Assembly (NCBI GenBank): GCA_024763435.1
Contig: JANTFN010000085.1
Coordinates: 1-7,329 of the forward strand
DNA: 7,329 nucleotides
Reading direction: 5' to 3'
Source: Thermodesulfobacteriota bacterium
GTDB taxonomy: Bacteria; Desulfobacterota; S145-22
The stretch's first letter is position 1. Each line of letters opens with the position of its first letter. Under the pieces are notes generated by a model, which saw nothing but the letters and a program-made list of their open reading frames with translations, made no database searches and was not told the DNA's origin. Both the position numbers and the translations under genes were made by a program. Positions 1 through 4,380 of this stretch are shown in pieces.

Positions 1-2
1 GA

Positions 3-50
3 AGCGGGTGTCATGATGTTTTGATTCAAGCTACCGATCCAGAGTTTTAA
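3..50 (+). CDS. possible 3' end of an unidentified CDS (partial, 15 codons)
   Basis: Frame 3 reads SGCHDVLIQATDPEF followed by TAA at 48-50. The composition is protein-like and the frame is open to the window edge, so it may be the C-terminus of a gene starting outside the window. It is too short to identify. A competing reading exists: on the minus strand a TTGACA-N17-TAATAA promoter-like string (about 67-95) points leftwards over the same bases. Confidence is low. Confidence 0.25.
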   Translation, partial: SGCHDVLIQATDPEF

Positions 51-178
51 AAATCTATTGTTTATTAACCGCACTTTTTTATAATGTCAAGCGTTTCTCA
101 TGGGGTATTATTTCTTATTGTTCCCCGCGTTACCAGTGAGGTCCCTACACAAGAGGGTCCAAAAAGGTCAGAGGCTCC
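51..178. other. left flank of the RAYT element, with degenerate GGTC repeats
   Basis: No convincing gene is seen. Its right part (151-178) holds two degenerate copies of the element-end motif: aagagggtc at 151-159 and aaaaaggtcag at 161-171. They precede the proper terminal copy at 179-190. They mirror the exact 13-bp tandem at the other end of the element (1185-1210). The left boundary of the mobile unit may therefore lie at about 151 rather than 179. Confidence 0.4.
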
Positions 179-204
179 AAGAGGGTCAGGCTTGATTTTT
201 TTGA
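179..204 (+). repeat. left terminal inverted repeat of the RAYT element
   Basis: This 26-bp arm matches the reverse complement of 1171-1196 with three mismatches, and the central GGGTCAGGCTTGA block is identical. It contains the TGA stop and the last four codons (KNQA) of the transposase, so the end of the protein is encoded by the terminal repeat itself. Confidence 0.8.
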
Positions 205-1148
205 GTTTCTGCCCCGATAAGTTGTTCCTGAACTTTCTGCAGCCTACCTCGGAGAACCTCATCCTTCATCACCCTTTCCCCCAAACGCTTCGCCCCTTGG
301 CTCAATCCTGAAATGTCTCTGCTCAGATATTTCGCAAGTTCTGTCAGCCTCAAATGCCCGGAGCCTAAGACGATCAACGCCGATAAGGCTCTCGCCTCGG
401 AAATTGGGTGCCGCTTTAAAGGAAGCCTCAGCTCCGCTTCTTTTATCCCATAAACCTGGCATACCTTTGCCACAACTTCCTTCAAGGAATAACAGGCTGA
501 AACCCTTTGCTCCGTTTTCTTCAACGCTTCATCATAAAATCGGTCATCCCCAAGCAACCTTCCCTCCCGAATCCCCTTGGAAAACTCGGGACGAGATGCA
601 ATTTCTCTATCTTCTCTCATGTATTTGTCATAAAGGCGTATTACCTCTTTCCTGTCCTCGGAAAACTGGCCTAAAACCCAATCTGTAAACAACCAGGGAA
701 TTGTTTCATCCCCCATGTAAGCGTGATGAGATGACCACGGGTAGTCCAAACATTCTTTTACCAGCATGGCCCTGACGGGATTATAATGAATGTATCGAAC
801 CAGCTGGAGAAGATATGAGTCGGCATCAATCAAAATAGCCTTGTATCTTCCCTGAAATAAATGGCCGGTTCTCTTTATCTTTTTGTTGATATACCGTGCG
901 TAGCGGAAACTGAAGTTCTGGACGATTTTTGATAAAGGGATTTCCGCTACCTGAACCAAGAGGTGAAGATGATTGGTCATAAAACAGAAAGCATGAATCC
1001 TGTGATGAAACCTTTCAACACCTTCCTGGATGAGGAAACATAAGCGGGTGTAATCGGAGGGATCAAAAAAGATATCCCCACCCCCGTTACCTCGAAGGAT
1101 GACATGATAGGTCGCCCCGGAATAATAAATGCGTGGTTTGCGTGCCAT
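186..1148 (-). CDS. REP-associated tyrosine transposase (RAYT, Y1/HUH family) with DnaA-domain-IV-like C-terminus
   Basis: A 320-residue single-strand DNA transposase of the IS200/Y1_Tnp superfamily, RAYT branch. It has the characteristic MARKPRIYYSGATYHVILRG opening (1-20). The metal-binding HUH-type motif is in MTNHLHLLV (H60, H62). The likely nucleophile tyrosine is Y86, in the helix FRYARYINKK. The family signatures GHLFQGRYKA (95-104) and VRYIHYNPVRA (117-127) follow. Residues 220-295 resemble the DnaA C-terminal helix-turn-helix (KRHPISEARALSALI, then LTELAKYLSRDISGLSQGAKRL), as in the long RAYT subgroup. These enzymes cut and rejoin REP-like hairpins as single strands. The frame looks intact and full length. 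No Shine-Dalgarno precedes the ATG. A weak TTGACT-N17-TAAATA string, whose -35 lies in the inverted end, ends 6 nt before it. The gene family is secure; activity is unknown. Confidence 0.93.
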   Translation of the reverse strand: MARKPRIYYSGATYHVILRGNGGGDIFFDPSDYTRLCFLIQEGVERFHHRIHAFCFMTNHLHLLVQVAEIPLSKIVQNFSFRYARYINKKIKRTGHLFQGRYKAILIDADSYLLQLVRYIHYNPVRAMLVKECLDYPWSSHHAYMGDETIPWLFTDWVLGQFSEDRKEVIRLYDKYMREDREIASRPEFSKGIREGRLLGDDRFYDEALKKTEQRVSACYSLKEVVAKVCQVYGIKEAELRLPLKRHPISEARALSALIVLGSGHLRLTELAKYLSRDISGLSQGAKRLGERVMKDEVLRGRLQKVQEQLIGAETQKNQA

Positions 1149-1170
1149 GGGTAGTATTTAATGCAATATG

Positions 1171-1210
1171 TCAAAAAAGTCAAGCCTGACCCCTTTTCCT
1201 GACCCCTTTT
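1171..1210 (-). repeat. right terminal inverted repeat plus 13-bp tandem
   Basis: Positions 1171-1196 form the right arm, inverted relative to 179-204. Immediately overlapping is an exact tandem of cctgacccctttt at 1185-1197 and 1198-1210. Read on the minus strand the unit is AAAAGGGGTCAGG. A similar AAAGGGG core recurs in the tandem array at 4336-4380. Confidence 0.8.
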
Positions 1211-1286
1211 CTATATAGACTGGCTTGCTGATTACCTGTATGCGACACCTGTCCCAATCCCCGAAAATCAGGCAGCTATCCTTAAA

Positions 1287-1688
1287 ATGTATGAAGAGAA
1301 AGACGGGATTGAATCCGCTGTTTTAGATTTATCAGATTGCCTGGGATATTCCATTTTCGAAACGGAGTTGATTGAAGAGGCTTACATGGAAGGGAAGTCC
1401 TATCAGGAATTTCACGAAAGCGAATTGGAACAATGGAACGAATTAAGCAAATCAGAACAAGAGGAGATGATCGAATCGGGAGAAACATGCTTTACCTCTG
1501 AGGCCGAATACCAGAGAATCGGCGGCGAAAAGGTTGCCTCACAAAAAGTCCCCGAGCATATAAAACACGCGGATATTCCTTACCGGCCTGTTCTGGCAAG
1601 GCTGTTAAAAACGGTCCATGACAAAAGTGAAAGAATTAAACATCTGGATTATTTTTACCGTAACTTCAACGCGTGTGCTGATAAGTAA
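1287..1688 (+). CDS. hypothetical protein, probably the 3' part of a gene truncated by the RAYT element
   Basis: The first ATG gives 133 residues, very acidic in the N-terminal half (YMEGKSYQEFHESELEQWNE region) and more basic near the end (ARLLKTVHDKSERIKHLDYF). I do not recognise the family and see no signal peptide, membrane segment or catalytic motif. The start is doubtful: no Shine-Dalgarno precedes 1287, and the same frame stays open upstream with protein-like sequence (DWLADYLYATPVPIPENQA) back to a TGA at 1200-1202, exactly at the element's terminal tandem. That upstream stretch has no ATG, GTG or TTG. The simplest reading is a gene that lost its 5' part when the mobile element arrived. 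No matching 5' fragment is visible left of the element. It ends in TAA at 1686-1688. Confidence 0.6.
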   Translation: MYEEKDGIESAVLDLSDCLGYSIFETELIEEAYMEGKSYQEFHESELEQWNELSKSEQEEMIESGETCFTSEAEYQRIGGEKVASQKVPEHIKHADIPYRPVLARLLKTVHDKSERIKHLDYFYRNFNACADK

Positions 1689-1719
1689 GAGGAACAAACC
1701 TAATTATCATGCCTAACGA

Positions 1720-1778
1720 AGCAATTTTACAGAAAAAAGGGCGAAATACAACTAAACCAACGCCCTGTAAATTTTGCC
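1720..1778. repeat. long imperfect palindrome in the gap between the truncated ORF and brnA
   Basis: The left half reads GCAATTTTACAG, six A, GGGCG (about 1721-1743). The right half reads CGCCCTGTAAATTTTGC (1761-1777). The halves pair through GGGCG/CGCCC and ACAG/TGT, with the A-run bulged out, around a 17-nt loop. It lies about 30 bases past the stop of the 1287-1688 frame. It could be a structured RNA end or a small relic element. There is no U-tract directly after it, so a standard terminator is unlikely. The gap 1689-1894 holds no gene. Confidence 0.4.
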
Positions 1779-1852
1779 GATGGTGGAAAATTATTGAGTT
1801 ATTTAAGTACATTATATTGCCCAAATTCTCTACTTCACCCAATCAAATGCTC

Positions 1853-1886
1853 CTAAAAATCTAATGGGAGACCCAACATCCCATTA
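1853..1886 (-). terminator. probable Rho-independent terminator of brnTA
   Basis: Perfect 8-bp arms TAATGGGA (1862-1869) and TCCCATTA (1879-1886) enclose a 9-nt loop. On the minus strand the hairpin begins 9 nt after the brnA stop and is followed by gATTTTTagg. The stem has only three G-C pairs and the U-run is short, so termination may be partial. Confidence 0.5.
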
Positions 1887-1894
1887 TGGATTTG

Positions 1895-2125
1895 TTAAAG
1901 CTGGTGAGCGGCATATTCGTCCAGGAGTCTTCTAATCATTTTCTGATACTGCGTATTATATTTTCTGGCCTCTTTTTTAAAAAACTCTACACTGGTTCTG
2001 CTGAGAGCAATGGTAATCTTAACGGTTTCGTCCTTGAGAGCCAGCTCTTCGGGTGAGGGAAGGAAGTCGGAAACAACCTTGACCTTTCCGATGCGCTCAT
2101 CCGTGTACTTTATTTTCCCTTTCAT
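1895..2125 (-). CDS. brnA: BrnA-family antitoxin (ribbon-helix-helix)
   Basis: The second gene of a toxin-first type II TA pair. From the chosen ATG (2125-2123) the product has 76 residues, opening MKGKIKYTDERIGKVKVV. Its C-terminal half, VKITIALSRTSVEFFKKEA then YQKMIRRLLDEYA, is the pattern of BrnA/CopG-like ribbon-helix-helix antitoxins: a beta strand followed by two helices for dimerisation and operator binding. BrnA is known to neutralise BrnT and, with it, to repress its own promoter. A purine-rich GGAAAGGGA lies about 10 nt before the chosen ATG. The reading frame continues 12 codons further upstream to 2161, but that extension lies inside the toxin gene. The start used here overlaps the toxin gene by 29 bp, which suggests translational coupling. 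Confidence 0.85.
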   Translation of the reverse strand: MKGKIKYTDERIGKVKVVSDFLPSPEELALKDETVKITIALSRTSVEFFKKEARKYNTQYQKMIRRLLDEYAAHQL

Positions 2126-2390
2126 ATATCTTTTTCCCTTTCCGCCAGTATCCGGCGCCAAAAATCCTGATTTTGTTTTTTCGATAAGTGAATCTTACAG
2201 CCATAATTCCGCCAGCGACGCTGCCAAGACAATAATATCTCTTTTCATCGTCACTGTGCTCCAAGTCCTCCAAAATGACACGCTTATGATCCAGGAAGGC
2301 AAGCTGTGCAAAAGCAAAGGAAACGCCGTGTTTTTTCTGATTCACTTTGTCTTTAACGGAATCCCACTCAAAATCAGATCGTTTTATCAT
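2097..2390 (-). CDS. brnT: BrnT-family toxin (DUF497, RelE-like ribonuclease fold)
   Basis: 97 residues from the ATG at 2390. The family pattern is clear: the opening FEWDSVKDKVNQKKHGVSF, the middle AFLDHKRVILEDLEHSDDEKR with the conserved HSDDEKR block, then RYYCLGSVAGGIMAVRFTYR, and the RIFGAGYWRKGKKIYE end typical of DUF497/BrnT. BrnT toxins adopt a RelE-like fold and cleave RNA, blocking translation until bound by BrnA. The frame also extends to a TTG at 2417. I prefer 2390 because it gives the usual family length and places the ATG exactly where transcription from the TTGACA-N17-TATGCT promoter should begin. There is no Shine-Dalgarno at either site. All recognisable family blocks are present. 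Confidence 0.88.
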   Translation of the reverse strand: MIKRSDFEWDSVKDKVNQKKHGVSFAFAQLAFLDHKRVILEDLEHSDDEKRYYCLGSVAGGIMAVRFTYRKNKIRIFGAGYWRKGKKIYERENKVHG

Positions 2391-2396
2391 GTAATA

Positions 2397-2425
2397 AGCA
2401 TACGGCAGATCAAGCAATTTGTCAA
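2397..2425 (-). promoter_or_regulatory. brnTA promoter, predicted leaderless start
   Basis: On the minus strand, TTGACA (2425-2420), a 17-nt spacer and TATGCT (2402-2397) form a near-consensus sigma70 promoter. Six nt later comes the brnT ATG (2390), so the expected +1 is the A of the start codon. A perfect -35 and optimal spacing make this strong on inspection; the leaderless conclusion is an inference. Confidence 0.65.
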
Positions 2426-2449
2426 TATATATTTATGGCATTATATATG
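2426..2449. promoter_or_regulatory. AT-rich imperfect palindrome upstream of the brnTA promoter (possible operator or UP element)
   Basis: ATGGCAT (2435-2441) is centred between ATATAT-rich arms, giving an imperfect dyad with one bulged base, just upstream of the -35 box. BrnA-type antitoxins bind AT-rich dyads at their own promoters, so an operator is plausible. The arms are low-complexity, which limits confidence. Confidence 0.35.
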
Positions 2450-2558
2450 GTTATTTTGTCCATAACGTCCTGAGTCACCCGCCGTACCGGGGGCTGTAAT
2501 TGAGTGTTAGCGGCTATTCGCTGTATAAGGAGAGTTTTGATTTTCTGGGGTTTTTGTT

Positions 2559-2702
2559 TTTAAAGGCGAAAGGTTGAAAGGAAAAAACCCAAAGCCAATA
2601 ATTTTTTGACAGGATTTACCCCAAACAGGAAACTTATAATTTGAACGTTCCTTATTTTTCACTTCTTTAAAAAAAGAGGCCGCTAATACGCGAATAAAAA
2701 TA
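2559..2702 (+). repeat. modular intergenic repeat, copy 1 (module C complete, B and A reduced)
   Basis: A short B-like tract (aaaggcgaaaggttgaaagg, 2562-2581) is followed by module C: CCAAAGCCAATAATTTTTTG (2589-2608), ACAGGATT, then AAACAGGAAACTTATAATTT to about 2645. A shortened A-like motif, ccgctaatacgcgaataaaaa, sits at 2680-2700. C is nearly identical to 3322-3383. It lies in the 289-base gap between brnT and hicA, which has no gene. Confidence 0.7.
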
Positions 2703-2706
2703 GATC

Positions 2707-2902
2707 TTAAAACTTTTTGGGAAGTCCCGCTTGCTTTAGAACCGCGTTGGCCGTGTGACGAGATCTAATTTTGTTATCTACCACAAACCTTTGTTCCGGT
2801 AACGGGGCTAAACCAAATTTCATGATCTCCCTTTCCCTGGCGTTCAAAAAAACATCCCGCATCTTTCAAGATATGTTTAAGGTGTGGGGTATAATCTGAC
2901 AT
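2707..2902 (-). pseudogene. hicA: HicA-family mRNA interferase toxin, frameshifted
   Basis: The minus-strand ATG at 2902 opens MSDYTPHLKHILKDAGCFFE, then RQGKGDHEIWFSPVTGTK, the HicA/YcfA double-stranded-RNA-binding-like fold with the catalytic histidine in GDHEIW (H27). After K38 the frame runs into VCGR and TAA (2776-2774). In the next frame, from 2787, the family's C-terminal part appears perfectly: FVVDNKIRSRHTANAVLKQA, then GLPKKF and TAA (2709-2707). Skipping one G (2788 or 2789, in AAAGGTTTG) would restore a 64-residue HicA of normal length. HicA toxins cleave mRNA and are held by HicB-fold antitoxins. Its ATG shares one base with the antitoxin stop (TAATG), the normal coupling of such pairs. 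Either the toxin is inactivated or the sequence contains a one-base error. Confidence 0.85.
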
Positions 2903-3144
2903 TATCCGACATCAATCTTATTTGCGATCTCAAATCGACGGGTCAAGATTTCAAATGGGATCTCCTCCGCTTTTAACTCTCCATTCACGGCCAGTAATTC
3001 CGGAATCATCACCTTGAGTTTTTGAATCAGTTTTTCCAGGGTTTCCTCTTCCGTTGCGAGACCAGGGACATCATCGCTTGTAGCCACCCATACTTCGGCC
3101 TCCTCATCCCAATCAGCGCGAACAAATAGTGGCTTTCCAAGCAT
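2902..3144 (-). CDS. DUF1902 family protein, probable HicB-like antitoxin
   Basis: 80 residues matching the DUF1902 pattern: MLGKPLFVRADWDEEAEVWV, the ATSDDVPGLATEEETLEKL block, IPELLAVNG, and IPFEILTRR near the end. The first about 50 residues have the HicB-type partial RNase H fold signature (a strand with W-D-E, then VWVATSDDVPGL). No separate DNA-binding domain is obvious at this length. The start is well supported by AAGGAGGG located 8 nt before the ATG. The HicA-like toxin begins in the overlapping TAATG, so this is the antitoxin-first gene of a TA operon. With the toxin frameshifted, this may be an orphaned antitoxin still being expressed. Confidence 0.85.
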   Translation of the reverse strand: MLGKPLFVRADWDEEAEVWVATSDDVPGLATEEETLEKLIQKLKVMIPELLAVNGELKAEEIPFEILTRRFEIANKIDVG

Positions 3145-3178
3145 TTCCCATCCCTCCTTTTTTAAAAAATCTTATTTT

Positions 3179-3207
3179 ATATTACATCCCCTTGCGGAGA
3201 AAATCAA
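3179..3207 (-). promoter_or_regulatory. promoter of the DUF1902-hicA operon
   Basis: On the minus strand, TTGATT (3207-3202), a 17-nt spacer and TAATAT (3184-3179) precede the gene by about 35 nt. A strong Shine-Dalgarno (AAGGAGGG) follows. Unlike the two neighbouring TA operons, this one therefore has a conventional leader. Confidence 0.5.
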
Positions 3208-3233
3208 ATTCAAGGAATAAAATAAAAATGTGA

Positions 3234-3388
3234 CTCACGCGAAGAAAATACAACGAACCCGCAGATTTCGCAGATGGACGCAGATGAAAAAAGTGAATAG
3301 TGAAAAGCGAAAAGATGAAAGAAAAAATCCAAAGCCAATGATTTTTTGACAGGATTCTCCTAAACAGGGAACTTATAATTCGATGTAC
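3234..3388 (+). repeat. modular intergenic repeat, copy 2 (A-B-C)
   Basis: Module A (3234-3291) contains GCAGAT-type units around cgcagatggacgcagatg. Module B (about 3292-3320) is gtgaatagtgaaaagcgaaaag. Module C (3322-3383) is CCAAAGCCAATGATTTTTTG, ACAGGATT and AAACAGGGAACTTATAATTC. Positions 3234-3307 are the inverted counterpart of 4186-4250. The rest of the gap 3145-3429 holds only the DUF1902 promoter and AT-rich sequence. Confidence 0.75.
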
Positions 3389-3429
3389 GTTATTTCTCCC
3401 GCCCCTTATTTCTCTATTTTTTGTTTTTA

Positions 3430-3735
3430 TTACACAAAAGCTTCAATACCCTTTCTTTCAATAATGTCTAACAACTTTTTAGATGCACCTGTAGGCTTTT
3501 TATTGCCTTGCTCCCATTTTTGAACTGTTGAAGGACTAACGTTAAAAATGCTGGCTAATGCTGCCTGGCTGAGTCTGAACTTTTTTCTGATTGAAACAAT
3601 TTTTTCAGGTGTGTATTCCTTAACATCAGGGAGACAGAGTTTTTCAATGTTTCTCATTGTTATGTCATCAACCAAACCACTTTTATTTAGATCCTTAACA
3701 GTGTTTGTAATTGATTTTACAATAGATTTTCTCAT
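3430..3735 (-). CDS. XRE-type antitoxin, HigA2/NadS-like
   Basis: 101 residues. The first about 40 (MRKSIVKSITNTVKDLNKSG onward) are the antitoxin's toxin-binding arm. Residues 46-90 are a Cro/C1-type helix-turn-helix: KIVSIRKKFRLSQAALASIF followed by NVSPSTVQKWEQGNKKPTGA. The EKIVSIR...WEQG...P.G pattern matches HigA2/NadS-like antitoxins (COG2944). It should neutralise the upstream RelE-like toxin and repress the operon, most likely at the perfect palindrome at 4110-4126. Its ATG overlaps the toxin stop in ATGA (4 bp), and GAGGTG lies 5 nt upstream, so the start is well supported. NadS versus HigA naming cannot be settled by eye. Confidence 0.88.
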   Translation of the reverse strand: MRKSIVKSITNTVKDLNKSGLVDDITMRNIEKLCLPDVKEYTPEKIVSIRKKFRLSQAALASIFNVSPSTVQKWEQGNKKPTGASKKLLDIIERKGIEAFV

Positions 3736-4100
3736 AATTTCACCTCAATAAAATCTCCAGTCTCTAAGGCTGTTTCTATTTTTTCTCTTGACAGGCCAAC
3801 CAAAATCTTTGAAAATTCCTTTAAAGCAAAAAGCTCTTTTCTTGATAAATTTGATTTTTCGTTTTTTGCAAATCCATGTATAAAAATTGCCCTATCATTT
3901 TTCTTGTAACATACGATAGTTCGCCCACTGCCTCTTTTGCCTTTCCCTTCAAATCGAATTCGCTTTTTGTAAATATAGCCACCAAGGTTTGCCTCAAAAT
4001 TACCAGTTTGAATTTCTTGCAATGCTTTATATAAAGCATTGCTTGGAATATTTTTCCTTGTCGCCCATCTTGAGAATTCCCGTGTCATCAAATTTAGCAT
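3732..4100 (-). CDS. RelE/ParE-superfamily toxin, HigB2-like (COG4737)
   Basis: 122 residues from the ATG at 4100. The diagnostic blocks are NLGGYIYKKRIRFEGKGKRG, then SGRTIVCYKKNDRAIFIHGF and AKNEKSNLS. The GGxxKKRI...GKGKRGGxRxIxxY...F.hGFAKNE pattern is typical of ribosome-dependent mRNA interferases of this RelE branch. The basic KRGSGRT stretch and the aromatic and basic residues after it fit the usual RNA-contact face. It is the first gene of a toxin-first operon with an HTH antitoxin overlapping by 4 bp. Another ATG at 4106 lies within the predicted -6 to -1 region of the promoter, so 4100 or 4088 is more likely. There is no Shine-Dalgarno at any of the three. Frame and length appear intact. 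Confidence 0.87.
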   Translation of the reverse strand: MLNLMTREFSRWATRKNIPSNALYKALQEIQTGNFEANLGGYIYKKRIRFEGKGKRGSGRTIVCYKKNDRAIFIHGFAKNEKSNLSRKELFALKEFSKILVGLSREKIETALETGDFIEVKL

Positions 4101-4106
4101 CAACAT

Positions 4107-4135
4107 ATCATATCACCGAGTGATATAGTTGTCAA
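4107..4135 (-). promoter_or_regulatory. higBA-like promoter with embedded palindromic operator, predicted leaderless start
   Basis: On the minus strand, TTGACA (4135-4130), a 17-nt spacer and TATGAT (4112-4107) form a near-consensus promoter. The perfect palindrome ATATCAC-CGA-GTGATAT (4110-4126) fills the spacer and touches the -10, an ideal site for autorepression by the HTH antitoxin. Six nt after the -10 comes ATG at 4100, so the expected transcript starts on the initiation codon. Confidence 0.7.
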
Positions 4136-4154
4136 GAAAGTAACGATTAAAAGA

Positions 4155-4250
4155 AAAAGAACCCAAAGCCAATGATTTTTTTCATCTTTTCACTTTTCAC
4201 TTTTTTCATCTGCGTCCATCTGCGGATTCGTTGTATTTCCTTTGCGTGAG
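4155..4250 (-). repeat. modular intergenic repeat, copy 3 (A-B inverted, C flipped)
   Basis: On the minus strand, 4250 down to 4186 matches 3234-3307 (modules A and B) with 4 mismatches and one 9-bp indel. The C core, aacccaaagccaatgatttt at 4160-4179, lies in the opposite orientation relative to A and B compared with copies 2 and 4. Its second half is missing. Confidence 0.7.
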
Positions 4251-4260
4251 GGCATTATTT

Positions 4261-4316
4261 TACCTTGAAAATTAGGACTTGACATCCAAATTTTCAAGGT
4301 ATATTTAAGAATTATG
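4261..4316 (+). promoter_or_regulatory. perfect palindrome (13-bp arms) with overlapping promoter-like boxes, apparently orphaned
   Basis: TACCTTGAAAATT (4261-4273) and AATTTTCAAGGTA (4289-4301) are exact reverse complements around a 15-nt loop. The loop contains TTGACA (4279-4284). Either TATATT (N15, 4300-4305) or TATTTA (N17, 4302-4307) could serve as -10. An ATG at 4314 opens only 14 codons before TAA at 4356-4358, within the GTAAAGGGGACG tandem. It looks like the operator/promoter of a gene that has been lost or replaced. Confidence 0.5.
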
Positions 4317-4335
4317 ATAATTTTGCGTCTTCAAT

Positions 4336-4380
4336 TACGTAAAGGGGACGGTACGTAAAGGGGACGGCGTAAAGGGGACG
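4336..4380 (+). repeat. tandem GTAAAGGGGACG repeats (16-bp unit, 2.8 copies), probable REP/RAYT end
   Basis: TACGTAAAGGGGACGG occurs exactly at 4336-4351 and 4352-4367, followed by a shortened copy CGTAAAGGGGACG at 4368-4380. The unit shares AAAGGGG with the right-end tandem of the RAYT element (AAAAGGGGTCAGG on the minus strand) but differs after it. It may be the solo end of a second RAYT subfamily. No partner end or transposase is visible in this window. Confidence 0.6.

Larger units (their letters stand above)
151..1210 (-). mobile_element. RAYT (IS200/IS605-related, Y1 transposase) element with imperfect inverted ends
   Basis: One transposase gene is bracketed by related ends. The left end (179-204) and the reverse complement of the right end (1171-1196) agree at 23 of 26 positions and share the core GGGTCAGGCTTGA followed by a T-run and GA. 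Outside this core the right end carries an exact tandem of cctgacccctttt (1185-1197 and 1198-1210), and the left end carries degenerate GGTC copies from 151. The transposase stop codon (186-188) lies inside the left repeat. RAYT elements are known to be associated with REP/BIME palindromes and to be domesticated rather than autonomously transposing. Whether this copy moves cannot be told. No target duplication is obvious, as expected for Y1 enzymes. Confidence 0.75.

Noticed and set aside
67..95. Minus-strand TTGACA-N17-TAATAA promoter-like string near the left edge
   Set aside because: No minus-strand gene can be confirmed in the few bases left, and it conflicts with the possible plus-strand coding end at 3-50.
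259..462. Minus-strand 67-codon frame overlapping the 3' part of the RAYT gene
   Set aside because: It is an alternative frame of the DnaA-like C-terminal domain, which reads correctly in the main frame.
404..688. Plus-strand open frame of 94 codons inside the RAYT gene
   Set aside because: It is antisense to a well-supported transposase and its translation shows no family pattern.
1710..1801. GCCTAAC followed by a long imperfect palindrome, resembling an integron attC site
   Set aside because: The left core fits RYYYAAC, but no GTTRRRY partner sits at the matching distance on the other side of the palindrome; the nearest GTT (GTTATTT) is out of register.
2010..2465. Plus-strand open frame of 151 codons across brnTA
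   Set aside because: It is antisense to two clear TA genes, has a low-complexity Ser/Phe/Ile-rich translation and no ribosome binding site.
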